Assembly: GCA_963818985.1 (NCBI GenBank)
Contig: CAWFUJ010000010.1
Location: forward strand, 248,001-312,000
Origin: JAFEDN01 sp963818985
GTDB taxonomy: Bacteria; Pseudomonadota; Gammaproteobacteria; Coxiellales; Coxiellaceae
Reading direction: 5' to 3'
DNA: 64,000 bases
A model generated the notes under the pieces. It had not been told where the DNA came from and ran no database searches. It was given only the letters and a program-made list of their open reading frames with translations. Position numbers and translations under genes: made by a program. How positions within the stretch are numbered: position 1 is the first letter of the stretch; each line of letters opens with the position of its first letter. Below, piece after piece: positions 1 through 8,226 of this stretch.

Positions 1-122
1 GGTCCACCTATTTGCTGAGCCACATCACCATAAAAGTTTTCGGCAGCAACGATCGATATAGGCGTTGCACAAGCCGAAATAGGGATGAACATGATCAATA
101 TAAATAAAAATTTTTTAAGCAT
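1..122 (-). CDS. Zinc/metal ABC transporter substrate-binding protein, N-terminal fragment
   Basis: Only the first 40 codons are inside the window; the gene runs off the left edge. The reading begins with an ATG at 122, followed by two lysines and a hydrophobic signal segment ending in ISAC, which fits a lipobox. The mature part starts with SIVAAENFYGDVAQQIGG. This is the typical N-terminal strand of ZnuA/TroA-type metal-binding proteins, which deliver Zn or Mn to an ABC importer from the periplasmic face. The family call rests on this short stretch only, and the metal cannot be told. The lipobox suggests attachment to the inner membrane rather than a free periplasmic protein. Confidence 0.7.
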   Translation of the reverse strand, partial: MLKKFLFILIMFIPISACATPISIVAAENFYGDVAQQIGG

Positions 123-187
123 TGCCCAAGTTTATCAGATATATCTCACATGTGTCTAACACATCTAAGTTATTCAACTTCTCAAGT

Positions 188-607
188 TTAGTTTCGTTTT
201 CTTTTCGAGCCGTGTAACTTTAAAGATGAAGCGACAGTGGAAATGTGATGATAATCTTCATCATTATGAAGTAAAATTAAATCATTCTCGATAGCTATTT
301 GGGCAATAAAACAATCAATTGTACTGCGAATAGTAATCCCCTGGAGACGGCAATCAAAATAAAGCTTGGCAGCAGATTCATAGCTAATGACATGATCTTT
401 CAGATGATAAAATCGTTGGGTTCCCAAATAATCTGTCAGATAATTAAAATCAGATTTTGACGCAGCTCCTTGCAACACCTCTTGATAGATTACCCCCGTA
501 ATTCCAAATGGGATTTCATCATCTAGCATTGATGTGAAATATTTTGTTGTGGGATTGTTTTTTTCTCGCAAGTAATCAATCCAAATGGATGTATCAATTA
601 AAAACAT
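188..607 (-). CDS. vapC: VapC-type PIN-domain toxin
   Basis: This 139-residue PIN-domain protein is the usual size for VapC ribonuclease toxins, which cleave RNA (often tRNA or rRNA) and are held inactive by VapB. The N-terminus MFLIDTSIWIDYLR carries the first conserved acidic residue. A central glutamate lies in GVIYQEVLQG, and the IRSTIDCFIAQIAIEN and LLHNDEDYHHI segments supply the later acidic residues of the Mg-binding site. The reading frame extends upstream to 661, but ATG 607 fits the family start and follows the vapB stop directly (609-611), so the two genes are translationally coupled. All catalytic acidic positions look intact, so the toxin is probably functional. Confidence 0.92.
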   Translation of the reverse strand: MFLIDTSIWIDYLREKNNPTTKYFTSMLDDEIPFGITGVIYQEVLQGAASKSDFNYLTDYLGTQRFYHLKDHVISYESAAKLYFDCRLQGITIRSTIDCFIAQIAIENDLILLHNDEDYHHISTVASSLKLHGSKRKRN

Positions 608-608
608 C

Positions 609-821
609 CTACTCGTCCTTTTCTTTTTCTTTGCGCAGTAACTTATAATTATAATCTTCACGTAATTTAATTTTACCGCGTAAAAAGCGAACGTCGCGAC
701 GCTTATGATTTGCGATAAACTCTCGTAACGCTAAATCAATAAGTTCTCGTTTAGTTGAAACCTGAGCATAGTGAAATGCTTCTTTAACTAACAGGTCGTC
801 AAGTACAATATTGGTACGCAT
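609..821 (-). CDS. vapB: VapB-type antitoxin
   Basis: A 70-residue protein beginning MRTNIVLDDLLVKEAFHYAQ and continuing with TKRELIDLALREFI, the standard pattern of VapB-family antitoxins. In this family a short ribbon-helix-helix DNA-binding N-terminus represses the operon, and the charged C-terminus (here rich in K, E and D) wraps the toxin. I chose ATG 821 because a strong GGAGGTG ribosome-binding site sits 5-11 bases upstream. The earlier in-frame ATG at 836 would place that site inside the coding region. The gene lies directly upstream of vapC, and a perfect inverted repeat at 838-853 is the likely operator. Confidence 0.9.
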   Translation of the reverse strand: MRTNIVLDDLLVKEAFHYAQVSTKRELIDLALREFIANHKRRDVRFLRGKIKLREDYNYKLLRKEKEKDE

Positions 822-837
822 AAATACACCTCCCATT

Positions 838-853
838 GTGTATTGTAATACAC
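838..853. promoter_or_regulatory. Inverted repeat, likely VapB operator
   Basis: The sequence GTGTATT-GT-AATACAC is a perfect 7-bp inverted repeat with a 2-bp centre, 17 bases upstream of the vapB start. The same GTGTATT half-site occurs once more between the ribosome-binding site and the ATG (reading the minus strand). VapB antitoxins bind such short palindromes to autorepress their operon. The position and symmetry support this role; binding itself is inferred. Confidence 0.6.
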
Positions 854-914
854 CTATATGAGGAAATCAAATTCAACTATTCCAATCTAGACAGCAATAC
901 TTTAAAATTGATTG

Positions 915-2483
915 ATGATTAAATTGACGGATTCCAAGGAATGGAAAAACTTACAGGCCCATCAACGCAGCCTTGCGCAATTGCCCATGAGCCTATGGTT
1001 TGGGGAGGATCAACAACGTTTTAAGCATTTTTCTACCTCAGCAGTTAATATCTTTCTTGATTATTCGAAGAATCGGATTATCCCACCTACGATGGATTTG
1101 TTATTCAAGCTGGCACAAGCATGTCAATTAGAACAACGTATTATTGATTTATTATCGGGGGGGGTTGTTAACAAAAGCGAGCATCGACCCGCTCTACACA
1201 GTGCTCTGCGCAATCTACAAAACTCTCCAATTTATGTAGATAACCAAGACGTGATGCCAGCGATTCGTGCAACCTTAGAAAAAATAAATCAAATGGCACA
1301 AGCTATTGCTCAGCGCCAATTACTGGGTTTCAGCGGTCAACCCATCGATACCATTGTCCATTTTGGCATAGGCGGTTCTGATTTAGGTCCGGTAACGGCG
1401 TTTGAGGCCCTCGGTGCTTACGTGAATAACTCCCTTCAATATCACTTTTTTTCTTTTCAGGATCCAGAATATGTCAGGCAACAGCTTGAGACATTGAACC
1501 CAGCCACTACCTTACTCATTATCGCTTCTAAATCCTTCACGACGTCAGAAACATTGGCTAACGCCAACGTTGCAAAAAAATGGTTGTTAACTGCCTCGCC
1601 AACCCCTGAAGCTGCAGGACAGCAAATGGTTGCGGTGACCGCCAAAACTGAGCGGGCCGTGGCATTTGGCATCGAAGCCCAACGAGTTTTGCCGATTTGG
1701 GATTGGGTAGGGGGGCGTTATTCGGTATGGTCGGCAATGAGTTTAATCGTTGCAATTGCAATCGGCCCTGAACTTTTTCGCCAATTTTTAGCGGGGGCGG
1801 AAGCGATGGATCAGCATTTTCGTCAGACCGAATTCAAGGCCAATATCCCAGTCATTTTGGGTTTATTAGATGTGTGGTATAATAATTTTTATGGCAGATC
1901 CAGTCGGGCCATTATTCCTTATGGTCGGGTCTTACGTAACTTTCCGCATCATTTACAGCAAGTCTTTATGGAAAGTTTAGGAAAGCAGATCGATGAAAAT
2001 GGCTGCATTTTAGATGTTGCGACAGGTTTCGTGATTTGGGGCGGGGCGGGGACCAATAGTCAACATAGCTTTCATCAATTGCTTTTGCAGGGTAATCAGT
2101 GGGTTCCTATTGATTTTATTTTACCAACTGACAATATCCCTCTAGTCGCCCATTGTTTGGCGCAAAGTCAGGTATTGATGAGTGGTTATCGTGAAGCATC
2201 CAAGCCGGAGCAAGAGATTCCTGGCAACTGCCCAAGCCATACTCTATTATTAGATAAAGTTACGCCCTACAGCTTAGGGGCATTAATGGCGTTGTATGAA
2301 CACCGCGTTTATGTCAATAGTGTCATTTGGGGCATAAATGCTTTTGATCAATGGGGAGTCGAGCGCGGTAAAATAATGGCTCAGCAGATTTTTACCAATT
2401 TAAATGAGTCAAAGCCCACGCTTCATTACGACAGCTCAACGAACGGGCTCATAACGACTATAAACAAAAGGGGATCGCAATGA
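915..2483 (+). CDS. pgi: Glucose-6-phosphate isomerase
   Basis: Interconverts glucose-6-phosphate and fructose-6-phosphate in the cytoplasm. At 522 residues it is of normal family length. The substrate-phosphate motif GIGGSDLGP lies at about 151-159, SKSFTTSET follows, and the first family signature DWVGGRYSVWSA starts near 263. The catalytic glutamate is in MESLGKQIDENG, the histidine in TNSQHSFHQLLLQG, and the second signature (INAFDQWGVERGK) carries the C-terminal lysine. All key positions are present. I chose ATG 915 over the TTG at 912; no strong ribosome-binding site is visible for either. galU follows after nine bases, so the pair probably forms an operon that feeds hexose phosphate towards UDP-glucose and surface polysaccharide. 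Confidence 0.96.
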   Translation: MIKLTDSKEWKNLQAHQRSLAQLPMSLWFGEDQQRFKHFSTSAVNIFLDYSKNRIIPPTMDLLFKLAQACQLEQRIIDLLSGGVVNKSEHRPALHSALRNLQNSPIYVDNQDVMPAIRATLEKINQMAQAIAQRQLLGFSGQPIDTIVHFGIGGSDLGPVTAFEALGAYVNNSLQYHFFSFQDPEYVRQQLETLNPATTLLIIASKSFTTSETLANANVAKKWLLTASPTPEAAGQQMVAVTAKTERAVAFGIEAQRVLPIWDWVGGRYSVWSAMSLIVAIAIGPELFRQFLAGAEAMDQHFRQTEFKANIPVILGLLDVWYNNFYGRSSRAIIPYGRVLRNFPHHLQQVFMESLGKQIDENGCILDVATGFVIWGGAGTNSQHSFHQLLLQGNQWVPIDFILPTDNIPLVAHCLAQSQVLMSGYREASKPEQEIPGNCPSHTLLLDKVTPYSLGALMALYEHRVYVNSVIWGINAFDQWGVERGKIMAQQIFTNLNESKPTLHYDSSTNGLITTINKRGSQ

Positions 2484-2492
2484 GGAATGAGA

Positions 2493-3395
2493 ATGAGCAA
2501 AGCTATTAAAACCGCTGTTTTCCCAGTTGCTGGGTTAGGCACCCGTTTTTTGCCGATCACTAAAACTGGGCCTAAAGAAATGTTACCGATTGTAGATAAA
2601 CCTTTGGTGCAATATGTGGTTGAAGAAGCATTAGCGGCGGGCGTTGAGCAATTAATTTTCGTGACCAATAATAGTAAATACGCGATAGAAGATTATTTTG
2701 ATTCTCATTATGAATTTGAAAGCCGGCTGCAACAGCAAGGAAAATTCACTGAATTGGCCATGGTCAGAAATATCCTCCCTAAACAGGCCAGCGTGGTCTA
2801 CATACGCCAGGCTAACCCTGCGGGATTGGGTGATGCAGTATTACGTGCAAAACAAGTGATTGGTCAAGAACCGTTTGCAGTGCTGTTAGCGGATGACATT
2901 ATTGATAGTCCACCGCAGGGCTGTCTACAAAAAATGGTTGAGGTATTTGCCCGCACTCAATCGAGTGTCATTGCAGTTGAACAAGTGCCTGCCGCCGATA
3001 CTGAACAATATGGCATTGTTTCTTTTGCTAACCAAGAAAGCTATCAAATCAGTGGCATTATTGAAAAACCAAAACCGACATTAGCCCCTTCACGCTGGGG
3101 AGTGGTGGGGCGTTATATTTTAACCCCACGGATTTTTACTTGGTTAGAACAAATCACACCAGGCGTTGGCGGAGAAATTCAGCTGACGGATGGTATCGCC
3201 GAACTACTCAAAGAAGAATTAGTGACTGCCTGTCCATTCGCTGGTAAACGTTATGATTGTGGTAGTAAGTTAGGCTTTCTGGAAGCGACAATTGTGTATG
3301 CTCTGCGCCGAGATGATTTAGGCCCCGCCTTACGCAAAAAATTACACAAATTACTTACTGAGTCAGAAGAAGAGCCAGAAGAAATAAAAATTTAA
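2493..3395 (+). CDS. galU: UTP-glucose-1-phosphate uridylyltransferase
   Basis: Makes UDP-glucose from UTP and glucose-1-phosphate. The N-terminus MSKAIKTAVFPVAG, followed by GLGTRFLPITK, is the nucleotide-binding loop of the GalU/RmlA nucleotidyltransferase fold. KEMLPIVDKPLVQY is the standard GalU motif, with LLADDII, IIEKP and GGEIQLTDGI further on. Length is 300 residues, as usual. Two ATGs compete (2487 and 2493). I chose 2493 because the GAGGA sequence overlapping the pgi stop then has a proper 6-base spacing. The acidic tail ESEEEPEEIKI is lineage-specific. No terminator hairpin follows directly. Confidence 0.95.
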   Translation: MSKAIKTAVFPVAGLGTRFLPITKTGPKEMLPIVDKPLVQYVVEEALAAGVEQLIFVTNNSKYAIEDYFDSHYEFESRLQQQGKFTELAMVRNILPKQASVVYIRQANPAGLGDAVLRAKQVIGQEPFAVLLADDIIDSPPQGCLQKMVEVFARTQSSVIAVEQVPAADTEQYGIVSFANQESYQISGIIEKPKPTLAPSRWGVVGRYILTPRIFTWLEQITPGVGGEIQLTDGIAELLKEELVTACPFAGKRYDCGSKLGFLEATIVYALRRDDLGPALRKKLHKLLTESEEEPEEIKI

Positions 3396-3539
3396 GCAAA
3401 AATTTCCTGCTGCGGGTGTTATTCCCTCCATTCAGCATCGGCTTCGCCGAGCGCAGGGTCTAAACCAGAAAGCAATTCCCCTGGTCCTCAGCGAGAGTTG
3501 TTGGATATCCTTAATTTGTTAAAATCCACCTCCCCCGTC
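3396..3539. other. Intergenic spacer with GC-rich repeat debris
   Basis: No coding signal is visible. The first part contains a GC-rich stretch around 3435-3465 (a short CGGCTTCGCCG palindrome at 3440-3450) resembling the debris of the chromosome's dispersed palindromic repeats. From about 3530 the composition turns AT-rich and leads into the promoter region of the downstream ankyrin gene. Confidence 0.4.
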
Positions 3540-3572
3540 ATTAATATTCTCTTAATAATTTGTTGATAATAT
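3540..3572 (+). promoter_or_regulatory. PmrA-box-like tandem repeat and -10 of ankyrin gene 1
   Basis: ATTAAT-ATTCT-CTTAAT (3540-3556) is a direct repeat of TTAA-centred hexamers with 11-bp periodicity, followed by AAT. It fits the enterobacterial PmrA box YTTAAK-N5-YTTAAK except at the first base. It also fits the Legionella/Coxiella form as I recall it (cTTAATatT-nn-cTTAATatT) at nearly all positions. A -10-like TAATAT lies at 3567-3572, 16 bases after the start of the second repeat, and the gene begins at 3648. Binding by PmrA is inferred from this pattern only. Confidence 0.6.
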
Positions 3573-3647
3573 AACTTTCTGTATTTGTTCCATTATTAAA
3601 ATAAAAATAAAAAATATAAAAATCAGTAACTTATAAAGGTAAAAACC

Positions 3648-5732
3648 ATGTCGAAAGATTTAATCAAATTTAGTACAGAACATAAATTCAGCCATGATGA
3701 ATTACGCAAATTATGGACCCCAAAAAAATACTTTCGATTTGATAATGCCGAGATTGAACAATTATTCACCAAAGATCCTAATATTGAATTTGAATACGGT
3801 AGAGCCGCTTTACTTTTTTTTGCGCAGGGAATCAGACCTTCTTCAACTCAGCCTGCAGGTCAAGGTTTTGCTTACTTTGTTTCATTTTTTAAATCCAGGA
3901 CGGGTAAGATAAAAGGTATTGTTGAATTTATTCCTGCTAATAATAAAGATGATGGTTTATCAGGAAAAACAGCTGACGGCAAAGATTTTGAATATAAAGG
4001 AAAAAAATATGGAGTTAGATCGGACCAACCTTTATCAGGAAGCACCGGACTTATACATCAGTTGGGATTACGACAACTCGCCATGCTAAATCCCGAGCTA
4101 TACAGTGATGACAAGGGAGAATTTGATCACAGTATCCCGCAAATGGCCGGCGGTATTTTTCTGGGGAGAGAAAACGTCCTGCAGGGGTTCAGAACTAATT
4201 CTGGAAATGTCAATGAGCCGAATTTTTCGATTAATAGGTTATTTTTACTATGTCACTGTGATAATACCGAAACTGAAGCCGATAACTCTGATTGGTGGTA
4301 TAGCCGAATTATACCGACAGTCCTTTCGAATCCTTTCCTGGAATTTTTGTTAAAAACATTACCATTAAAATCAGGTCAAAAACGAAATGTCACTTTCGAT
4401 CGTCGTAAAATAGAGGGAGGGACTGCCCATAAACTGCTGAGTGATATTAAAAGATGGGATTCCTTATCAAAAGAAGAATTGCGACATGATGTAGAACAAA
4501 GATTACTTTACTTCTCGTCGAAGGCTTTTGACAGTAAAACTTATCCTACAAGGCATCTTCATTATAACATAAGAAATATTCTCTTTATCAGCAGAGACCA
4601 AGGTGTTCATCTCGATGTCGATGTGAAAGATGAAAATAATCGAACCCCACTTTCTCATTGTATCGAAAGAGGTCTAATTGATGATCTTGAGTTGCTGCTT
4701 GAATTTGGAGCGAACCTCTTTCAACCGGATAAAACCGGAAAAATGCCTGTCGATTACGATGATAATTACGCCGTTCTGAATACAATACAAGCGATAGCAC
4801 GTTTTGCAGATAGAAATGGTGATCATAAGTTGATGGGCCGGATGCGTACATGCGGCGTCGATTATGTCTATAGAAAAGTGCAAACAGAGGGCTATCAATG
4901 TATCGATGGAGTTTATGTCAAATCGCTGTCCAAAGAGGAAGTATACCGGCAACCTTTTCAAAAAGAAGAAATCAAAGACCAATTAGAACGGGGAGAATTA
5001 TTTCATGCGATCATTCAACAATCTCCTCATCTTATGTTCGATACCCTTTTGCATAGCAAAATAGATCTAACCATTAGAGATCACAAAGGATTGACTGCGT
5101 TTGATTGTTTCCTGACAAGAGAAAAATCTCATCCAGATGATGAGCATTGTTTACGTGTTTTTCTTGAAGACCGTGCTATATTTACTGTTCCTTGGCCAGA
5201 TAGACTGCAGCCGTTACTGTTAAATATATTAATGCAAGATGCTAGAAACAATCGTTATGAACGTTTTCTTCATGTCAAAAACAGCTTTGACGTCAATAAG
5301 GCTTCCCCATCCACCGGGCTTCGTCTTATGGATCATGCTATTTTTGCAGGCAATGCGAAAATAGTACAATCCTTACTTGAAGCGAAAGCCGATCCAAATT
5401 TAAAAAATCGTGCTGGCAATAATAGTTTACATTCGTTGTTCGTGTGCGAGGATGAGGATCTCAAACCGGAACAGGTGCCTATAATAGCTCAGCTATTATT
5501 AGATGCAGGTTGCGATCTTTTTTCTGTCAATAAAAACGGTAAAACAGCTTTCGAATTATGTCCTGGCTTTTTAAAGCCATTGCTCAAAGAACATATCAAA
5601 AAAAATCAAGTCCGAGGGGTTTCACATAATCGCTATGCTTTTCGTCAGTCTCAAACAGTACCGCCCGCTTCTCCTCTTTCTCACAAACGCAAGCCTGACT
5701 CTGAGTCCCTACGCTCCCCTATACACTCCTAG
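3648..5732 (+). CDS. Ankyrin-repeat protein 1, candidate type IV effector
   Basis: A 694-residue protein with no signal peptide or membrane segment. Residues 1 to about 310 form a region I do not recognise. Ankyrin-type helix pairs follow at roughly 318-370 (NRTPLSHCIERG, LLLEFGANLF), 440-490 (GLTAFDCF) and 552-640 (MDHAIFAGNAKIVQSLLEAKADPN, then LLLDAGCDLFSVNKNGKTAFELC). The C-terminal 35 residues are polar and serine/proline-rich, with a hydrophobic residue third from the end, compatible with a Dot/Icm secretion signal but not proof of one. AAAGG lies upstream of the ATG. The PmrA-box-like promoter and the lone position between housekeeping operons support an effector role. Host target and activity are unknown. 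Confidence 0.8.
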   Translation: MSKDLIKFSTEHKFSHDELRKLWTPKKYFRFDNAEIEQLFTKDPNIEFEYGRAALLFFAQGIRPSSTQPAGQGFAYFVSFFKSRTGKIKGIVEFIPANNKDDGLSGKTADGKDFEYKGKKYGVRSDQPLSGSTGLIHQLGLRQLAMLNPELYSDDKGEFDHSIPQMAGGIFLGRENVLQGFRTNSGNVNEPNFSINRLFLLCHCDNTETEADNSDWWYSRIIPTVLSNPFLEFLLKTLPLKSGQKRNVTFDRRKIEGGTAHKLLSDIKRWDSLSKEELRHDVEQRLLYFSSKAFDSKTYPTRHLHYNIRNILFISRDQGVHLDVDVKDENNRTPLSHCIERGLIDDLELLLEFGANLFQPDKTGKMPVDYDDNYAVLNTIQAIARFADRNGDHKLMGRMRTCGVDYVYRKVQTEGYQCIDGVYVKSLSKEEVYRQPFQKEEIKDQLERGELFHAIIQQSPHLMFDTLLHSKIDLTIRDHKGLTAFDCFLTREKSHPDDEHCLRVFLEDRAIFTVPWPDRLQPLLLNILMQDARNNRYERFLHVKNSFDVNKASPSTGLRLMDHAIFAGNAKIVQSLLEAKADPNLKNRAGNNSLHSLFVCEDEDLKPEQVPIIAQLLLDAGCDLFSVNKNGKTAFELCPGFLKPLLKEHIKKNQVRGVSHNRYAFRQSQTVPPASPLSHKRKPDSESLRSPIHS

Positions 5733-5748
5733 TTAATTGATGTATAAT
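5720..5748 (+). promoter_or_regulatory. Promoter of rpsO
   Basis: A perfect TATAAT -10 box lies at 5743-5748, with TATACA at 5720-5725 as the -35 box and a 17-base spacer. Transcription would start near 5755 and give a leader of about 85 bases before the rpsO start at 5842. Confidence 0.6.
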
Positions 5749-5751
5749 CCC

Positions 5752-5805
5752 GACCCTTAAGTCCTTATCCGGGTCTGTCAATGACAGCGGATCAGTGTAA
5801 GGGTC
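5752..5805 (+). promoter_or_regulatory. Structured rpsO leader, possible S15 autoregulatory element
   Basis: GACCCTTA (5752-5759) pairs with TAAGGGTC (5798-5805), and within that loop CTGTCA (5775-5780) pairs with TGACAG (5782-5787) as a short hairpin. This branched fold sits in the untranslated leader about 35 bases before the S15 start codon. In E. coli and other bacteria S15 represses its own translation by binding a structured leader. Here the structure is seen, and the regulatory role is inferred. Confidence 0.45.
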
Positions 5806-5841
5806 TGTGACTAACGTACTAAAAATTAACGAGGGTAAATC

Positions 5842-6111
5842 ATGTCATTGAATGCTGTTGAAAAATCCAAAATTATTCAAAATTATCAAGCGGCTCCTGG
5901 GGATACGGGTTCTCCTGAGGTGCAGATAGCATTATTAACTGCGCGAATTAAAAGCCTAACTGAACATTTTAGTGTTCATAAACATGATCATCATTCGCGC
6001 CGAGGTTTGTTGCGTTTAGTGAGTCTGCGTAGGACTTTACTTGATTATGTAAGGAATAAAGATATTGCCCGCTATCGTCAAGTAGTACAACGTTTAGGAT
6101 TACGTGGCTAG
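5842..6111 (+). CDS. rpsO: 30S ribosomal protein S15
   Basis: An 89-residue protein, the exact family length. It shows the signature GSPEVQIALLTARI, then SLTEHFSVHKHDHHSRRGLLRLVSLRR and the C-terminal DYVRNKDIARYRQVVQRLGLRG. S15 binds the central domain of 16S rRNA early in assembly of the 30S platform. GAGGGT lies eight bases upstream of the ATG. The gene is followed 24 bases later by pnp, the conserved rpsO-pnp pair. Unlike the usual order, this pair is not downstream of truB, which lies about 32 kb away. Confidence 0.98.
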   Translation: MSLNAVEKSKIIQNYQAAPGDTGSPEVQIALLTARIKSLTEHFSVHKHDHHSRRGLLRLVSLRRTLLDYVRNKDIARYRQVVQRLGLRG

Positions 6112-6135
6112 CGCCATAATACCGAGGAAGATTTA

Positions 6136-8226
6136 GTGAATATAGTAAGAAAAACTTTTCAATTTGGCAATCATAAGGTCACTTTAGAAACTGGACGCAT
6201 CGCTCGCCAAGCTGACGGGGCGGTGTTGATTAGTATGGATGAAACGGTATTATTAGTGACCGCCGTCGGCCAAAAAAATGTCGATGAAGAACGGGATTTT
6301 TTCCCTTTAACTGTTAACTACCAAGAAAAAAGCTATGCAGTTGGTAAAGTTCCAGGGGGATATTTTAAACGCGAAGGTCGTCCGACTGAAAAAGAGACGT
6401 TGACATCACGTTTGATCGATCGTCCTTTAAGGCCTTTATTTCCAGAAGGATTTCATAATGAAGTTCAGGTAGTAGCGACCGTATTGTCCGTTGATTCACA
6501 TGAACCCACGGATATTCCTGCTATTATCGGCGCTGCAGCAGCGCTTGCTATCTCGGGGATTCCATTTAATGGTCCAGTAGCTGCAGCTCGCGTAGGATAT
6601 AAAAACGAACAATACATCTTAAACCCTGCATTCCATGAATTAGAAGATTCGCAACTCAATTTAGTGGTAGCTGGTACCAAAGAAGCGGTTATCATGGTGG
6701 AATCTGAAGCTGATGAATTATCTGAAGCGGTGATGTTAGGGGCAGTCATGTATGGCCATGAGCAAATGCAAGTCGCCATCCGCGCAATTGAAGAACTAGC
6801 CGCCGAAGTAGGTGCTACGAGGTGGACTTGGCATCCTCCTCAAGTCGATAAAAGCTTGGAACAACAAATCAATGAGTTGGCCAGAGGCCCATTAGAAGCC
6901 GCTTATCGCATACAAGAAAAAGGTGCCCGTCAAAATCGTTTGGCTGAAGTGCGAAAAGAGATCGTGGCTAAATTATCCAATTTGGCTTCCCCTCATAGTT
7001 CATCACGTATTATCAAATTAATTTCTGATTTAGAAGCAAACATTGTTCGACAACGGATTCTCAATGGCGAGCGTCGTATAGACGGGCGCGACACAGTTAC
7101 TGTACGACCCATCACCATAGAAACTGGGGTATTACCGCGAACTCATGGTTCAGCTTTATTTACTCGTGGAGAAACTCAAGCATTAGTAGTGAGTACTTTA
7201 GGTACTGAGCGTGATGCACAAATGTTGGATGATCTAGAAGGGGATCGTAAAGAAACCTTTATTTTCCACTATAATTTCCCTCCATTTTGCGTCGGCGAAA
7301 TTGGCATGATGAGTGGACCTAAGCGCCGGGAAATTGGTCATGGCCGATTAGCGCGCCGCGCTTTAGTTGCAGTAATCCCTAAAATGGAAAGTTTCCCTTA
7401 CGTACTGAGAGTTGTTTCTGAAATAACTGAATCCAACGGCTCCAGTTCTATGGCCAGTGTTTGCGGTAGCAGCTTAGCGTTGATGGACGCAGGTGTTCCA
7501 ATTAAAGCCCCAGTGGCTGGAATTGCCATGGGATTAATTAAAGAAGAAAATAAATTTGCAATTCTAACCGATATTTTAGGTGACGAAGACCATTTGGGCG
7601 ATATGGATTTCAAAGTGGCCGGTACTTTATTAGGTGTGACCGCTTTGCAAATGGATATTAAAATTTTAGGGATATCTAAAGAAATCATGGAATTGGCTTT
7701 AGAGCAAGCGCGTCAAGGTCGTTTACATATATTGCAAATCATGGCTCAGGCCATTGACAAACCGCGCTCGACCTTATCTCCTCATGCACCACGAATTACC
7801 ACCATGAAGATCAGTGCGGATAAAGTTCGTGAAGTGATTGGAAAAGGTGGCGCCACCATTCGTAATTTAACTGAGGAAACTGGTACCGTAATCGATATCA
7901 GCGATGATGGCACTATTAAAATTGCCGCCGTCAATGAGGCAGATAGTCAAGAGGCCAAACGCCGGATTGAAGTCATTACTGCCGATGTAGAACTTGATCG
8001 AATTTACGAAGGCGTAGTTGTTAAATTAACTGATTTTGGCGCATTTGTAGAAATTCTGCCAGGTCGCCAAGGATTATTGCACATTTCGCAAATTTCCCAG
8101 GATCGGGTCAATGATGTTCGCGATCATCTAACCGAGGGACAGTCAATAAGGGTTAAGGTAATAGAAATTGATCGACAAGGCCGAGTGCGTTTAAGCATGA
8201 AGGATTTGATCGTTAATGCCCAGTGA
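6136..8226 (+). CDS. pnp: Polyribonucleotide nucleotidyltransferase (PNPase)
   Basis: A 3'-5' phosphorolytic exoribonuclease of the RNA degradosome. Its 696 residues show the standard order: first RNase-PH core, linker helices, second RNase-PH core (FTRGETQALV, then GPKRREIGHGRLARRAL), KH domain (VIGKGGATIRNLTEETG, about 570-590) and S1 domain (IYEGVVVKLTDFGAFVEILPGRQGLLHISQIS, about 620-655). The start is a GTG at 6136 with GAGGAAG seven bases upstream. The 3' end overlaps the next gene by 11 bases, indicating translational coupling. Co-transcription with rpsO is expected. Confidence 0.98.
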   Translation: MNIVRKTFQFGNHKVTLETGRIARQADGAVLISMDETVLLVTAVGQKNVDEERDFFPLTVNYQEKSYAVGKVPGGYFKREGRPTEKETLTSRLIDRPLRPLFPEGFHNEVQVVATVLSVDSHEPTDIPAIIGAAAALAISGIPFNGPVAAARVGYKNEQYILNPAFHELEDSQLNLVVAGTKEAVIMVESEADELSEAVMLGAVMYGHEQMQVAIRAIEELAAEVGATRWTWHPPQVDKSLEQQINELARGPLEAAYRIQEKGARQNRLAEVRKEIVAKLSNLASPHSSSRIIKLISDLEANIVRQRILNGERRIDGRDTVTVRPITIETGVLPRTHGSALFTRGETQALVVSTLGTERDAQMLDDLEGDRKETFIFHYNFPPFCVGEIGMMSGPKRREIGHGRLARRALVAVIPKMESFPYVLRVVSEITESNGSSSMASVCGSSLALMDAGVPIKAPVAGIAMGLIKEENKFAILTDILGDEDHLGDMDFKVAGTLLGVTALQMDIKILGISKEIMELALEQARQGRLHILQIMAQAIDKPRSTLSPHAPRITTMKISADKVREVIGKGGATIRNLTEETGTVIDISDDGTIKIAAVNEADSQEAKRRIEVITADVELDRIYEGVVVKLTDFGAFVEILPGRQGLLHISQISQDRVNDVRDHLTEGQSIRVKVIEIDRQGRVRLSMKDLIVNAQ

